Shown here: piece after piece, positions 22,836-29,582 of the stretch
Numbering within the stretch: the stretch's first letter is position 1
How the letters are laid out: each line of letters begins with the position of its first letter
Origin: Gammaproteobacteria bacterium
GTDB lineage: Bacteria; Pseudomonadota; Gammaproteobacteria; Cardiobacteriales; Wohlfahrtiimonadaceae
Assembly (NCBI GenBank): GCA_003864535.1
Contig: BHEQ01000002.1
Coordinates: forward strand, 1 to 29,582
Direction of reading: 5' to 3'
Length of the DNA: 29,582 nt
Position numbers and translations under genes: made by a program
Notes under the pieces: model-generated
What the model was told of the DNA's origin: nothing
Databases searched by the model: none
What the model saw: only the letters and a program-made list of their open reading frames with translations

Positions 22836-23790
22836 ATATAATTATACGCGTGTGGGCGTATTTGTCATTCTCCTCTCACTTGCACTGGTATCAGTCATTG
22901 TTTGGTTAAGTATTGGTACTGAAAATAAGAGTTATCAGCATTACCAAATTATTACTGAAGAGACCGTTTCTGGATTATCTTTAAATTCTCCCGTAGATTA
23001 TAAAGGTGTTGAGGTCGGTAAAGTAATCTCTTTACAATTGGATTTAAAAGACCCGCGCTTTGTTAAAATTGGAGTGAATATTGAAGATACTATCCCAATT
23101 AAAACAGATACCCAAGCAGTTCTAGTTGCACGTGGAATTACAGGACTTGTAAGTATTGAATTAAAAGGTGGCACCGCAGAAGCTGCAAGCTTACTCTCTG
23201 TTAGTAAAGATGATATACCTATTATTGCAAATGGTCCTTCACTTGCGAAACGTCTTGATGATGCTTTTAATCAAATTGCAGGGCAATTAGTGGTGCTAAA
23301 TAGTAATGCTGCGTTATTTTTAAGTATTGAAAATGCAGGATCAGTCACGAATATACTTAAAAATGTAGAAAAAATAACTGGTGATTTAGCCCAAAGCACT
23401 GGTGACTTTAGCGTTGCCCTGAACAATATTTCAGATTTAACCAACGCAATAAAAAATCCTCTGGAAAATATTTTAATTAGCGCAGATAAATCTCTTTCAG
23501 GTGTTGATGGAGCTTTTGCACATTTAAAAGTAGGTATTGATAAATTTATAGAAACTACTGATTATTATGATAAACTTGCTATTGATCTTTCTAAAACAGG
23601 CACAAGCTGGACTAAATTTGCAAATAGCAATGACAGACGCTTAAGAGAAACTATCCCACTCTTAAATAGTGCATTAGCTGAGCTGCAAAAAACATTACAC
23701 AGCATTAAATCAATTGCTGATAATGCGAGTAAAAATCCTAATATGTTTTTATTTGGTAAGCCCACTCCCAAAAAAGGTCCGGGTGAATAA
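22825..23790 (+). CDS. mlaD: MlaD-type MCE-domain lipid-binding protein
   Basis: I start at ATG 22825 (321 residues) because GGAG lies seven bases upstream; an open frame from 22789 would use TTG. One N-terminal membrane anchor (about 10-28) is followed by an MCE domain (about 38-118: ETVSGLSLNSPVDYKGVEVGKV, VARGITGLVSIELKGG). A long helical region follows with repeated amphipathic segments. It forms the periplasmic hexamer that receives phospholipid. It is longer than E. coli MlaD (183 residues), like MCE proteins paired with STAS-fused permeases. Neither an MlaC periplasmic shuttle nor an auxiliary lipoprotein gene follows; its stop overlaps the next start as TAATG. Confidence 0.92.
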   Translation: MENKYNYTRVGVFVILLSLALVSVIVWLSIGTENKSYQHYQIITEETVSGLSLNSPVDYKGVEVGKVISLQLDLKDPRFVKIGVNIEDTIPIKTDTQAVLVARGITGLVSIELKGGTAEAASLLSVSKDDIPIIANGPSLAKRLDDAFNQIAGQLVVLNSNAALFLSIENAGSVTNILKNVEKITGDLAQSTGDFSVALNNISDLTNAIKNPLENILISADKSLSGVDGAFAHLKVGIDKFIETTDYYDKLAIDLSKTGTSWTKFANSNDRRLRETIPLLNSALAELQKTLHSIKSIADNASKNPNMFLFGKPTPKKGPGE

Positions 23791-24731
23791 TGCAAATATT
23801 AATAAAATGTGCACGCTTTATTGAGCGCAGTTTCGCATATTGGATTCTTGCTTTTGCTTTAACTGGATTTATTTTTCCTGAAATTTTTATAGGTCTAAAA
23901 GGATATGTTAACTATCTTTTGGGTATGATCATGTTCACTATGGGGCTTACACTAAAGCTCTCTGATTTTAATGGAATAATTAAGCAGCCCAAACAAGTTG
24001 CAATTGGTGTTTTGGGGCAATTTATAATTATGCCTCTGGTGGCTTTAGGTCTAACCCAAATTTTTAATCTTGATCCAATGCTTACTATAGGTATTTTATT
24101 AGTTGGCTGTTGCCCTGGCGGTACTGCGAGCAATGTTATTACCTTTATTGCCAAAGGAGATCTTGCTTTAAGTGTAACTATTACGAGTGTAACCACATTA
24201 TTAGCCCCAATCGCAACCCCTTTCTTGTTACAAATAATTACAAATGAAAATATTGATATTCAGTTTTTTTCAATGATGAAATCCATAGTCAATATCATGC
24301 TTATTCCTATTATCTTAGGGAGTACTATCCGTATGATTTTTGGGAATAAAAAACTAGACACGCTCACTCCAATTCTGCCTTTATTTTCTGTGGCAGGCAT
24401 TGTGTTAATTGTGGCAATTATTGTAGGACTAAATCAATTAAAAATAAAAGAAGTAGGCTTTATTCTCATGATATTAATCGTTCTTCATAATAGCTTAGGT
24501 TTTTTAATTGGCTATTATCTAGCGAAATATACAGGCTTAAATTTAGCCCAGCGTAAAACAATTGCCATAGAAGTTGGTATGCAAAATAGCGGACTTGCCG
24601 CATCTCTTGCGCTTGCGTATTTCTCACCTTTAGCCGCCGTGCCTGGAGCTCTTTTTAGTGTTTGGCACAATATTAGCGGTTCAATTTTTGCGACTATTTT
24701 TAACCATTATGAACAAAAAAATAAATCATAA
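23790..24731 (+). CDS. Bile acid:sodium symporter (BASS) family transporter
   Basis: A 313-residue membrane protein with about ten hydrophobic segments. The BASS core CCPGGTASNVITFIAKGD (107-124), LSVTITSVTTLLAPIATP and the later AIEVGMQNSGLAASLALAYF crossover motifs are intact, suggesting a functional Na+-coupled carrier. Substrates of bacterial members include organic anions such as pantoate (PanS) and other acids; the substrate here is unknown. It shares a base with the mlaD stop (TAATG), so it is translated with the lipid transporter, which is not the usual neighbour of a BASS gene. Confidence 0.92.
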   Translation: MQILIKCARFIERSFAYWILAFALTGFIFPEIFIGLKGYVNYLLGMIMFTMGLTLKLSDFNGIIKQPKQVAIGVLGQFIIMPLVALGLTQIFNLDPMLTIGILLVGCCPGGTASNVITFIAKGDLALSVTITSVTTLLAPIATPFLLQIITNENIDIQFFSMMKSIVNIMLIPIILGSTIRMIFGNKKLDTLTPILPLFSVAGIVLIVAIIVGLNQLKIKEVGFILMILIVLHNSLGFLIGYYLAKYTGLNLAQRKTIAIEVGMQNSGLAASLALAYFSPLAAVPGALFSVWHNISGSIFATIFNHYEQKNKS

Positions 24732-24745
24732 ATATTAAAGGAAGA

Positions 24746-25228
24746 ATGATGAAATCTTGTATAAAAATATATACAAAAATAATAATACTGCTAACCATAT
24801 TTATCCATACAATAAGCTTAGCGGCTATTGATCCTTACGTATTTGAGCGTCCACAAGATGAGCTACGTTTTCAACAATTAAGTGCAGAATTGCGTTGCCC
24901 TAAATGCCAAAACCAAAATATTGCTGATTCTAATGCACCACTTTCAAAGGATTTAAAAGATCGTGTTTATAGCATGATTAATGATGGACGCTCAGATAGT
25001 GAGATTATGAATTTTATGGTTGAACGCTATGGTGATTTTGTAACATATCGTCCACCTATCCGCCCTTTAACCTATATATTATGGTTTGGTCCTTTTATCT
25101 TCGGCTTTTTAATTATCCTTGTAATTATTGTGCTACGTAAAAAAGCGAACAAACTAAGCAAGCATCAACCATCTATAAGCCCATTAACAGCTAATGAATT
25201 AAAAGCACTAAATGATTTACTAAAATAA
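24746..25228 (+). CDS. ccmH: Cytochrome c maturation protein CcmH (CycL)
   Basis: A 160-residue periplasmic thiol-oxidoreductase that reduces the apocytochrome c haem-binding cysteines. It has a signal peptide (to about residue 27, SLA/A), the LRCPKCQNQ motif with C51 and C54, and the CcmH three-helix domain (SKDLKDRVYSMINDGRSDSEIMNFMVERYGDFVTYRPP). A C-terminal anchor lies at about 110-130. It starts 14 bp after the BASS gene, with AAGGAAGA upstream. It is the short form without a fused TPR domain; that part is the next gene. Confidence 0.96.
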   Translation: MMKSCIKIYTKIIILLTIFIHTISLAAIDPYVFERPQDELRFQQLSAELRCPKCQNQNIADSNAPLSKDLKDRVYSMINDGRSDSEIMNFMVERYGDFVTYRPPIRPLTYILWFGPFIFGFLIILVIIVLRKKANKLSKHQPSISPLTANELKALNDLLK

Positions 25229-25285
25229 ATATATTAGATATAAATATAAATATAATTTAAATAAAACTAACTATCGAGAACCTTT

Positions 25286-26632
25286 ATGACAACCATGATT
25301 TTTTTTGCTCTAATACTAATTGCAATCACATTTCTTATTTTTGTATGTGCAAAAGGTCCGCTTGTGACCGAAACTAAATCAGCGCAACAAGATCTTGATA
25401 CAGCACAATTTAAAGATGATTTCTTGCAACAAAAAGTAAGCTTAACTGAAGAATTAGCGCAAAAGATTATTGACCAAAACCAATTTGATGAGCGTCTGAC
25501 TCTATTAAGTCGAGATTTAATAAATCAAACCAAAGATATAAAAAAAGAAACATCATTCCGTACCCAAAATTATTATATTCTAGTTTTACTTTTCATAATC
25601 ATCCCAATTGGGGTTACAGGATCTTATTTTTATAATAATTATCTCCCAAATCCATCCGGGAAATTCTTCCAAAAAGATGATAAGAGCCTCGCCAAACAGG
25701 CACATTTAAATACTGATTTTGATAAATCTAAAGCTTTATTTACTCCTATAATCACCAAATGGCTTGCCACTTTAAAATCTAATAAGATTTCTATTGATGC
25801 AAATCTTGAACAATTAAGCATTCCAGATCAAATGCTAAATAATTATATAATAGCATTACTTGTATTTCAAAATATGCAAGCGCAAGCTGGATTTACTGAT
25901 TTTTTTGAAGTATCAATCCTCGCAAAACTCTATCTTTATATTGATGCCTATGATTTTGCACAAGATACCTATGAGAAAGCCTTAGCCTTAAAGCAAGATG
26001 ACTTTGATACCTTAAGCATTCTTGCCCAAATTAGTTTAACTAGAAATAAAAATCAATTAAGCCCTGAAAGCGAGAATTACTTTGGGCGCATGTTAAAATT
26101 AGATCCAAATAATCTTGATGTTTATTTATATTATGCAGATGCCTTGTTTCAATCTGGTGATTTTACAAAAGCCTTAGGAATTTGGAAGGCTTTGCAAAAA
26201 TCTTACCCGCAAAATAGCGAAATGCTACTCTATATTGAAGAGAAGATTAGCAAGCTTGAAGCACAACTTAACAATCCTCTGAAACAGCGCGTTATTAATG
26301 TTAGGTTAACCTCTGAATTAGTCATTGATAAAGAGGAATATCCGAATGCAAAACTCTATGTTTTCGCGAGAATTCCAGGGCAAGCAGGTGCTCCAATTCT
26401 TGCCAAACAACTAGCTGTACCTGATTTATTTCCATTTGAGGTTGAGCTTTCTGATGAAGATAAAATGATGGTCTCATCAAAAGGAATTGTTGATTTAGCT
26501 CAAGTTGAGATTGAAGCTAAAATATCCTTAAGAGGTGTAGCAACTCCAGATCCTAGCGATCTACACTCACACTCTCAAATATTGGATAATAAAACCAATG
26601 AATTAAGCTTAGATTTACATGAAGCGCATTAA
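25286..26632 (+). CDS. ccmI: Cytochrome c maturation protein CcmI (CycH), TPR apocytochrome chaperone
   Basis: A 448-residue inner-membrane protein. Two transmembrane segments (about 4-22 and 96-115) enclose a cytoplasmic loop. TPR repeats follow (about 205-310: LAKLYLYIDAYDFAQDTYEKAL, LDVYLYYADALFQSGDFTKAL). The C-terminal CcmI domain (about 335-430) has INVRLTSELV, LYVFARIPGQAGAPILAKQL and VEIEAKISLRG. It presents apocytochrome c to CcmH/CcmF. Other ccm genes (A-G) are not in this window. Gap to ccmH is 57 bp of AT-rich sequence. Confidence 0.94.
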   Translation: MTTMIFFALILIAITFLIFVCAKGPLVTETKSAQQDLDTAQFKDDFLQQKVSLTEELAQKIIDQNQFDERLTLLSRDLINQTKDIKKETSFRTQNYYILVLLFIIIPIGVTGSYFYNNYLPNPSGKFFQKDDKSLAKQAHLNTDFDKSKALFTPIITKWLATLKSNKISIDANLEQLSIPDQMLNNYIIALLVFQNMQAQAGFTDFFEVSILAKLYLYIDAYDFAQDTYEKALALKQDDFDTLSILAQISLTRNKNQLSPESENYFGRMLKLDPNNLDVYLYYADALFQSGDFTKALGIWKALQKSYPQNSEMLLYIEEKISKLEAQLNNPLKQRVINVRLTSELVIDKEEYPNAKLYVFARIPGQAGAPILAKQLAVPDLFPFEVELSDEDKMMVSSKGIVDLAQVEIEAKISLRGVATPDPSDLHSHSQILDNKTNELSLDLHEAH

Positions 26633-26673
26633 GATTACACTAAGAGTACGCCCATAGCCATGGTGAAAAAAGT

Positions 26674-26698
26674 AGGGGCAGACCTGTGTGTCTGCCCT
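26674..26698. repeat. REP-like palindrome / possible terminator after ccmI
   Basis: GGGCAGAC-CTGTGT-GTCTGCCC, an 8-bp GC stem in an AT-rich setting, preceded by GTAGG. The sequence GTAGGGGCAGACCTGTGTGTC resembles an interspersed palindrome seen in unrelated bacteria. No T-tract follows, so an intrinsic terminator role is doubtful. Confidence 0.55.
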
Positions 26699-26830
26699 AA
26701 TTATGCGTCATGAAATATCATAAACTTCAAGTAAGAATTAAATAAAATTTTTTTTTCAATATTTTTCTATGTCGAGCTCTATAATAATTAAAATAATAAT
26801 TATAAATTTAGAATCTATGGAGGATTTAAA

Positions 26831-27824
26831 ATGAATCAAGAAAATGTAAATGCAATTCAAATTGAGGAAGGTATATATTTAATTGATACACATATGGGGA
26901 ATAAACAAGGAGCAACAGCGGCTTATTTAATTGAATCTGAATCTGCCGTGGCATTTTTTGATAGTGGTGCAAGCTACAGTGTCCCCTATTTCTTAAAAGC
27001 TCTGGAACAGCTTAATTATAAGCCTGAGCAAGTCCAATATATTTTTGTAAGCCATGTTCATTTGGATCACTTTGCAGGGACGGCTTATCTCTTAAAGCAT
27101 TGTGTTAATGCAAAAGTTATCGCTCACCCAAGAGCTTTGAGCCATTGCGAGAATCCTGAAAAACTCATCCAAGCATCTGCCGCAATATATGGAGGAATAG
27201 ATGCCTTAGAGGAAGCTTTTGGCATTTTGCTACCTATTAGTCCAGAGCATTTAATTACCGCAGATTTTGAGAATGATATTGTGCTTGGCACAAAAAAATT
27301 AAAACTACTTGATTCACAAGGGCACGCCTTACATCATTATGTGCTTTTTGATAGGGAAACTCGTACTGTTTTAGCAGCAGATTCTTTTGGCTTAAGCTAC
27401 TTCTTCTTGCAATTCTTCTTGCAATATTAATGGGCAGGCATTTATCTTGCCAACAACTTCGCCAAGCCAATTTGACCCAGCCCAAATGATTCAAACAATT
27501 AATAATATAATGCAGCTTAGACCATTAAAAATAGCTCTAGCTCATTTTGGAGTTATCAACTTACACACAACTCCAAGATGCGTTATTAATAGATTTAAAG
27601 AAATTATTCTGGAATATGCGCAAATTACTCTAGAGTGCAAAGGTGAGATTATCGCAATTGAACTAGCTTTATGGAATTTGTTATTTGATGATCTTGCCAA
27701 ACTTAATCTTAAGCTTACTCAAGAAGATATTCGCGCCATATTTAGCTTAGACATTGGTTTAAATGCACAAGGTTTGCATCATTATTATACTCGCTTGACA
27801 CGTAGCGGTTCTATTAAGCGTTGA
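26831..27824 (+). pseudogene. Metallo-beta-lactamase-fold hydrolase, apparently frameshifted
   Basis: Two adjacent frames together make one MBL protein. The first (26831-27430) has GGAGGA before ATG 26831 and carries SHVHLDHFAG (H75, H77, D79, H80), H165 in SQGHALHH and D184 in AADSFGLSY, then runs into FFLQFFLQY and TAA. The homologous continuation NGQAFILPTTSPSQFDPAQ is in the +1 frame from 27429, and holds the last metal-ligand candidate, His in LALAHFG or its equivalent (IALAHFGVI). It ends at 27824. The break falls in a perfect 12-bp tandem repeat TTCTTCTTGCAA x2 (27401-27424). It may be a real indel, a sequencing error or, less likely, programmed frameshifting. Substrate unknown. Confidence 0.75.
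27401..27424 (+). repeat. 12-bp perfect tandem repeat at the MBL frame break
   Basis: TTCTTCTTGCAA occurs twice back to back, encoding FFLQ twice in the first frame. Gain or loss of a whole unit keeps frame, so the frame difference needs an additional 1-2 bp change nearby. Confidence 0.85.
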
Positions 27825-27841
27825 TATGCTTTATAATCCAA

Positions 27842-27896
27842 GCTTTTATGCTAAACGTTGTATTGTTTATGCTAAAAGCCGTTTGTAGATGTGCCC
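27842..27896. repeat. Hairpin followed by a MITE-like terminal end (copy F)
   Basis: GCTTTTA-TGC-TAAAC-GTTGTATT-GTTTA-TGC-TAAAAGC forms a 12-pair stem with a symmetrical 3x3 internal loop (27842-27879). It is followed by TAGATGTGCCC and TTTA, the right end of the repeat family. The left end is not clear; the element would start near the stop of the preceding gene. It lies directly upstream of pssA. Confidence 0.55.
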
Positions 27897-27922
27897 TTTA
27901 ATCTATTAATTAAGGAATTATT

Positions 27923-28690
27923 ATGTCAAGTAAAATGGTTGCTAAACGCCCAAGGCGCAGTATTTATATACTGCCTAATTTATTTACGACAGCCGCTTTA
28001 ATGTGTGCCTTTGCAGCAATTTTAATGGCTCTTGATGGTCATTTTGAAAGATCATGCTTCATTATTTTTCTTGCGATGATTCTAGACGGTTTAGATGGGC
28101 GCGTTGCACGCTGGACTAATACTCAAAGTGAATTTGGAGAGCAATATGATTCTTTAGCCGATATGGTATCTTTTGGATTAGCTCCTGCCTTAATTATTTA
28201 TCTTTGGGCATTTAAAGATCATAACGCTCTTCAGCAAGCATCTGTGGTTGCACGTTTAGGCTGGTTTGTGGCATTTATATATACAGCATGTGCGGCATTA
28301 AGACTTGCCCGTTTTAATGTTTCTATCGGAAGTATTGATAAGCGCTTTTTTATGGGTCTCCCAAGTCCTGCAGCAGCGGCAATAGTCATAGGATTTGTCT
28401 GGGTTTGTATCCGCCGAGATATAGAAGGTCCTGATGTTTATTGGCTCGCCTTATTATTAACACTTTATGCAGGGTTAATGATGGTTTCTAATACTCTTTT
28501 TTATAGTTTTAAATCTATGCACACTGGGAAAAAAGTTAACTTTTTTGCGATGATTGTCGTAGTTGTTTTTGCAGGATTTTTATTTTTAGATTTAGCCAAA
28601 ACACTCTTTATTACCGCTTTATTATATGGAATATCGGGGCCTATCTTTTGGTTTGTGCGCAGAAAACGTCGCGCTAAGCCAATTTTTTAA
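27923..28690 (+). CDS. pssA: CDP-diacylglycerol--serine O-phosphatidyltransferase (membrane type)
   Basis: A 255-residue inner-membrane enzyme making phosphatidylserine, the precursor of phosphatidylethanolamine. The CDP-alcohol phosphatidyltransferase motif is complete: D55, D58-G59, A62-R63, G72, D76, D80 (DGLDGRVAR...FGEQYDSLAD). LPSPAAAA and six to eight hydrophobic segments follow. This is the polytopic type II enzyme, not the E. coli peripheral PssA. AAGGA precedes the ATG. The C-terminal tail is basic (RRKRRAKP). The next gene starts 6 bp after its stop. Confidence 0.95.
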   Translation: MSSKMVAKRPRRSIYILPNLFTTAALMCAFAAILMALDGHFERSCFIIFLAMILDGLDGRVARWTNTQSEFGEQYDSLADMVSFGLAPALIIYLWAFKDHNALQQASVVARLGWFVAFIYTACAALRLARFNVSIGSIDKRFFMGLPSPAAAAIVIGFVWVCIRRDIEGPDVYWLALLLTLYAGLMMVSNTLFYSFKSMHTGKKVNFFAMIVVVVFAGFLFLDLAKTLFITALLYGISGPIFWFVRRKRRAKPIF

Positions 28691-28696
28691 TTTATC

Positions 28697-29476
28697 ATGC
28701 AAAATAGCTATTTAAAAGCATTAGGAATAAGCGTGTGGGTTGATCGCGATTACATTGATCCGCATGCTCTTCCCGCACCATCTAAGCTAAGTCAGTCTAA
28801 GCAAAGTCAATCTAAGATTGATCAATCTAGCCTTAAAACTAACTTAAATATTAAGCCTACGTCAAAATTAGGCACGAATAAACAAGCAGCTCCAAGCGTA
28901 CTTCAATTTAATGCACCTCGAATTACAAATATTCAAAGTAGCCTTAATCTTTTAGAGCAAGCATCTAGCAATCACCTTGATAAATGGGTTAAATTACGCG
29001 AGATGGTTCAGCATTGTGATGCCTGTGAATTATCCAAAACGCGGATTTATCCTATTTTTGGTAAGGGTGAATATACCGCAAAATATTTATTTATTATCGA
29101 AAACTTAACTCGGGAAGAGAATTTTGAAGGAACTGTTTTTGCAGGTCCTATGAATAAATTTTTAGCATCTTTTTTAGCGGCTCTTAAAATTAAAGAACAA
29201 GATGTTTTTACAAGCCATTACTATAAATGCAAATTAGCACCTGAGATTAATGCAGATGACTGCATACTTTATTTACAAGCCCAGATTAATTTAATCAAGC
29301 CTAAAGCTATTATTTTGATGGGTCTGCAAGATGATCAGATAGCCCGTATAAAAAACGCTAATATCCCAGAACATTGCACCGTGATAGAGACTATTTCACC
29401 CTACTTAGTCTTAGCTCAGCCTCTGCTTAAAAAGAGCTTGTGGAATGATTTAAAGCAGCTGTATAAAATCACTTAA
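28697..29476 (+). CDS. Uracil-DNA glycosylase superfamily protein with degenerate catalytic motifs
   Basis: A 259-residue protein. An N-terminal YLKALGISVWVDRD segment and a Ser/Gln/Lys-rich linker (about 28-70) precede a family-4-like UDG domain (about 98-256). Four cysteines are spaced as for the family 4 [4Fe-4S] cluster: C107 and C110 (HCDACELSKTR), C178 and C189. The catalytic motifs look altered. The position of GE-PG-ED is IIENLTREEN (133-142), and the HP(S/A) loop near the C-terminus appears as ISPYLVLAQPLLKKSLWNDLK without the His. I infer a protein that keeps the fold and cluster but may not excise uracil. It is tightly downstream of pssA (6 bp) with no clear ribosome site, suggesting coupling. 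Confidence 0.75.
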   Translation: MQNSYLKALGISVWVDRDYIDPHALPAPSKLSQSKQSQSKIDQSSLKTNLNIKPTSKLGTNKQAAPSVLQFNAPRITNIQSSLNLLEQASSNHLDKWVKLREMVQHCDACELSKTRIYPIFGKGEYTAKYLFIIENLTREENFEGTVFAGPMNKFLASFLAALKIKEQDVFTSHYYKCKLAPEINADDCILYLQAQINLIKPKAIILMGLQDDQIARIKNANIPEHCTVIETISPYLVLAQPLLKKSLWNDLKQLYKIT

Positions 29477-29489
29477 AAAATGTGAGCAT

Positions 29490-29510
29490 AATAATCAAGT
29501 TATGATTATT
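29490..29510. terminator. Possible bidirectional hairpin after the UDG-like gene
   Basis: AATAATCA-AGTTA-TGATTATT is a perfect 8-bp stem 14 bp after the stop codon. It is AT-rich and lacks a T-tract, so termination is uncertain. Confidence 0.35.
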
Positions 29511-29519
29511 CACTCGTGA

Positions 29520-29582
29520 TTACATCTTTAGTAACTGCTCAGCAGACTTAATATATTTATTTTTATATGCTACATCTTTAAT
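29520..29582 (-). CDS. Possible C-terminal end of a convergent gene (20 codons visible)
   Basis: On the minus strand the frame entering from the right edge stays open for 20 codons and ends VAYKNKYIKSAEQLLKM then TAA at 29522-29520. The amphipathic, charged composition looks like a protein C-terminus, and the hairpin between it and the preceding gene suits a convergent pair. Too short to identify. Confidence 0.35.
   Translation of the reverse strand: MKDVAYKNKYIKSAEQLLKM

Noticed and set aside
1..29582. CRISPR arrays, tRNA or rRNA genes, prophage or conjugation genes
   Set aside because: No regularly spaced repeats, cloverleaf-like sequences, rRNA-like stretches or relevant proteins were seen on either strand.

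Overview
The window is AT-rich bacterial chromosome (roughly two-thirds A+T by eye). The gene content is that of a Gram-negative gammaproteobacterium: lolA-rarA, def-fmt-rsmB divergent from a TsaP-like LysM gene, an Mla-type lipid ABC transporter, ccmH-ccmI and pssA. A TsaP-like gene implies type IV pili. I cannot fix the genus; an AT-rich lineage near Moraxellaceae or Cardiobacteriales is a guess. No rRNA, tRNA, CRISPR array, phage gene or transposase gene was seen.

Layout. (1) 1-5152, all minus strand: an accessory peptide or amino-acid utilisation operon. In transcription order it holds an IclR regulator, an OPT-family transporter, a class V aminotransferase-fold enzyme, dipeptidase PepE and a DUF1177 protein that runs off the left edge. 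Three of its four gaps carry repeats, and a palindrome upstream of the regulator is a candidate operator. (2) 5717-8240, minus strand: a four-gene roadblock / unknown / Ras-like GTPase / roadblock module. It recalls actinobacterial conservons and the Mgl polarity switch but lacks a kinase and DUF742. Its promoter and first codons are tandemly duplicated. (3) 8755-11237: three Mrp antiporter subunits (B, C, D) without A, E, F or G. (4) 11344-14767: lolA, rarA and a yqhD-type alcohol dehydrogenase, closed by a bidirectional terminator shared with the convergent tsaP gene. (5) 14988-19783: tsaP, divergent from overlapping def, fmt and rsmB. (6) 20130-26632: a PH-domain membrane protein, a STAS-MlaE permease, MlaF, MlaD and a BASS-family transporter, then ccmH and ccmI. 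Spacing from the PH gene to ccmH is 0-15 bp or overlapping, so this looks like one envelope-lipid operon read into cytochrome c maturation genes. (7) 26831-29476: a frameshifted metallo-beta-lactamase-fold gene, pssA and a degenerate uracil-DNA-glycosylase-like Fe-S protein. The end of a convergent gene may lie at the right edge.

Small elements with terminal inverted repeats (GGGGACTTCTAT / ATAGATGTGCCC) recur in intergenic spaces. Two full copies form long hairpins whose arms differ between copies by compensatory changes. The observations most worth following are the GTPase/roadblock module, this hairpin repeat family, the PH-MlaEFD-BASS operon and the degenerate UDG-like protein.
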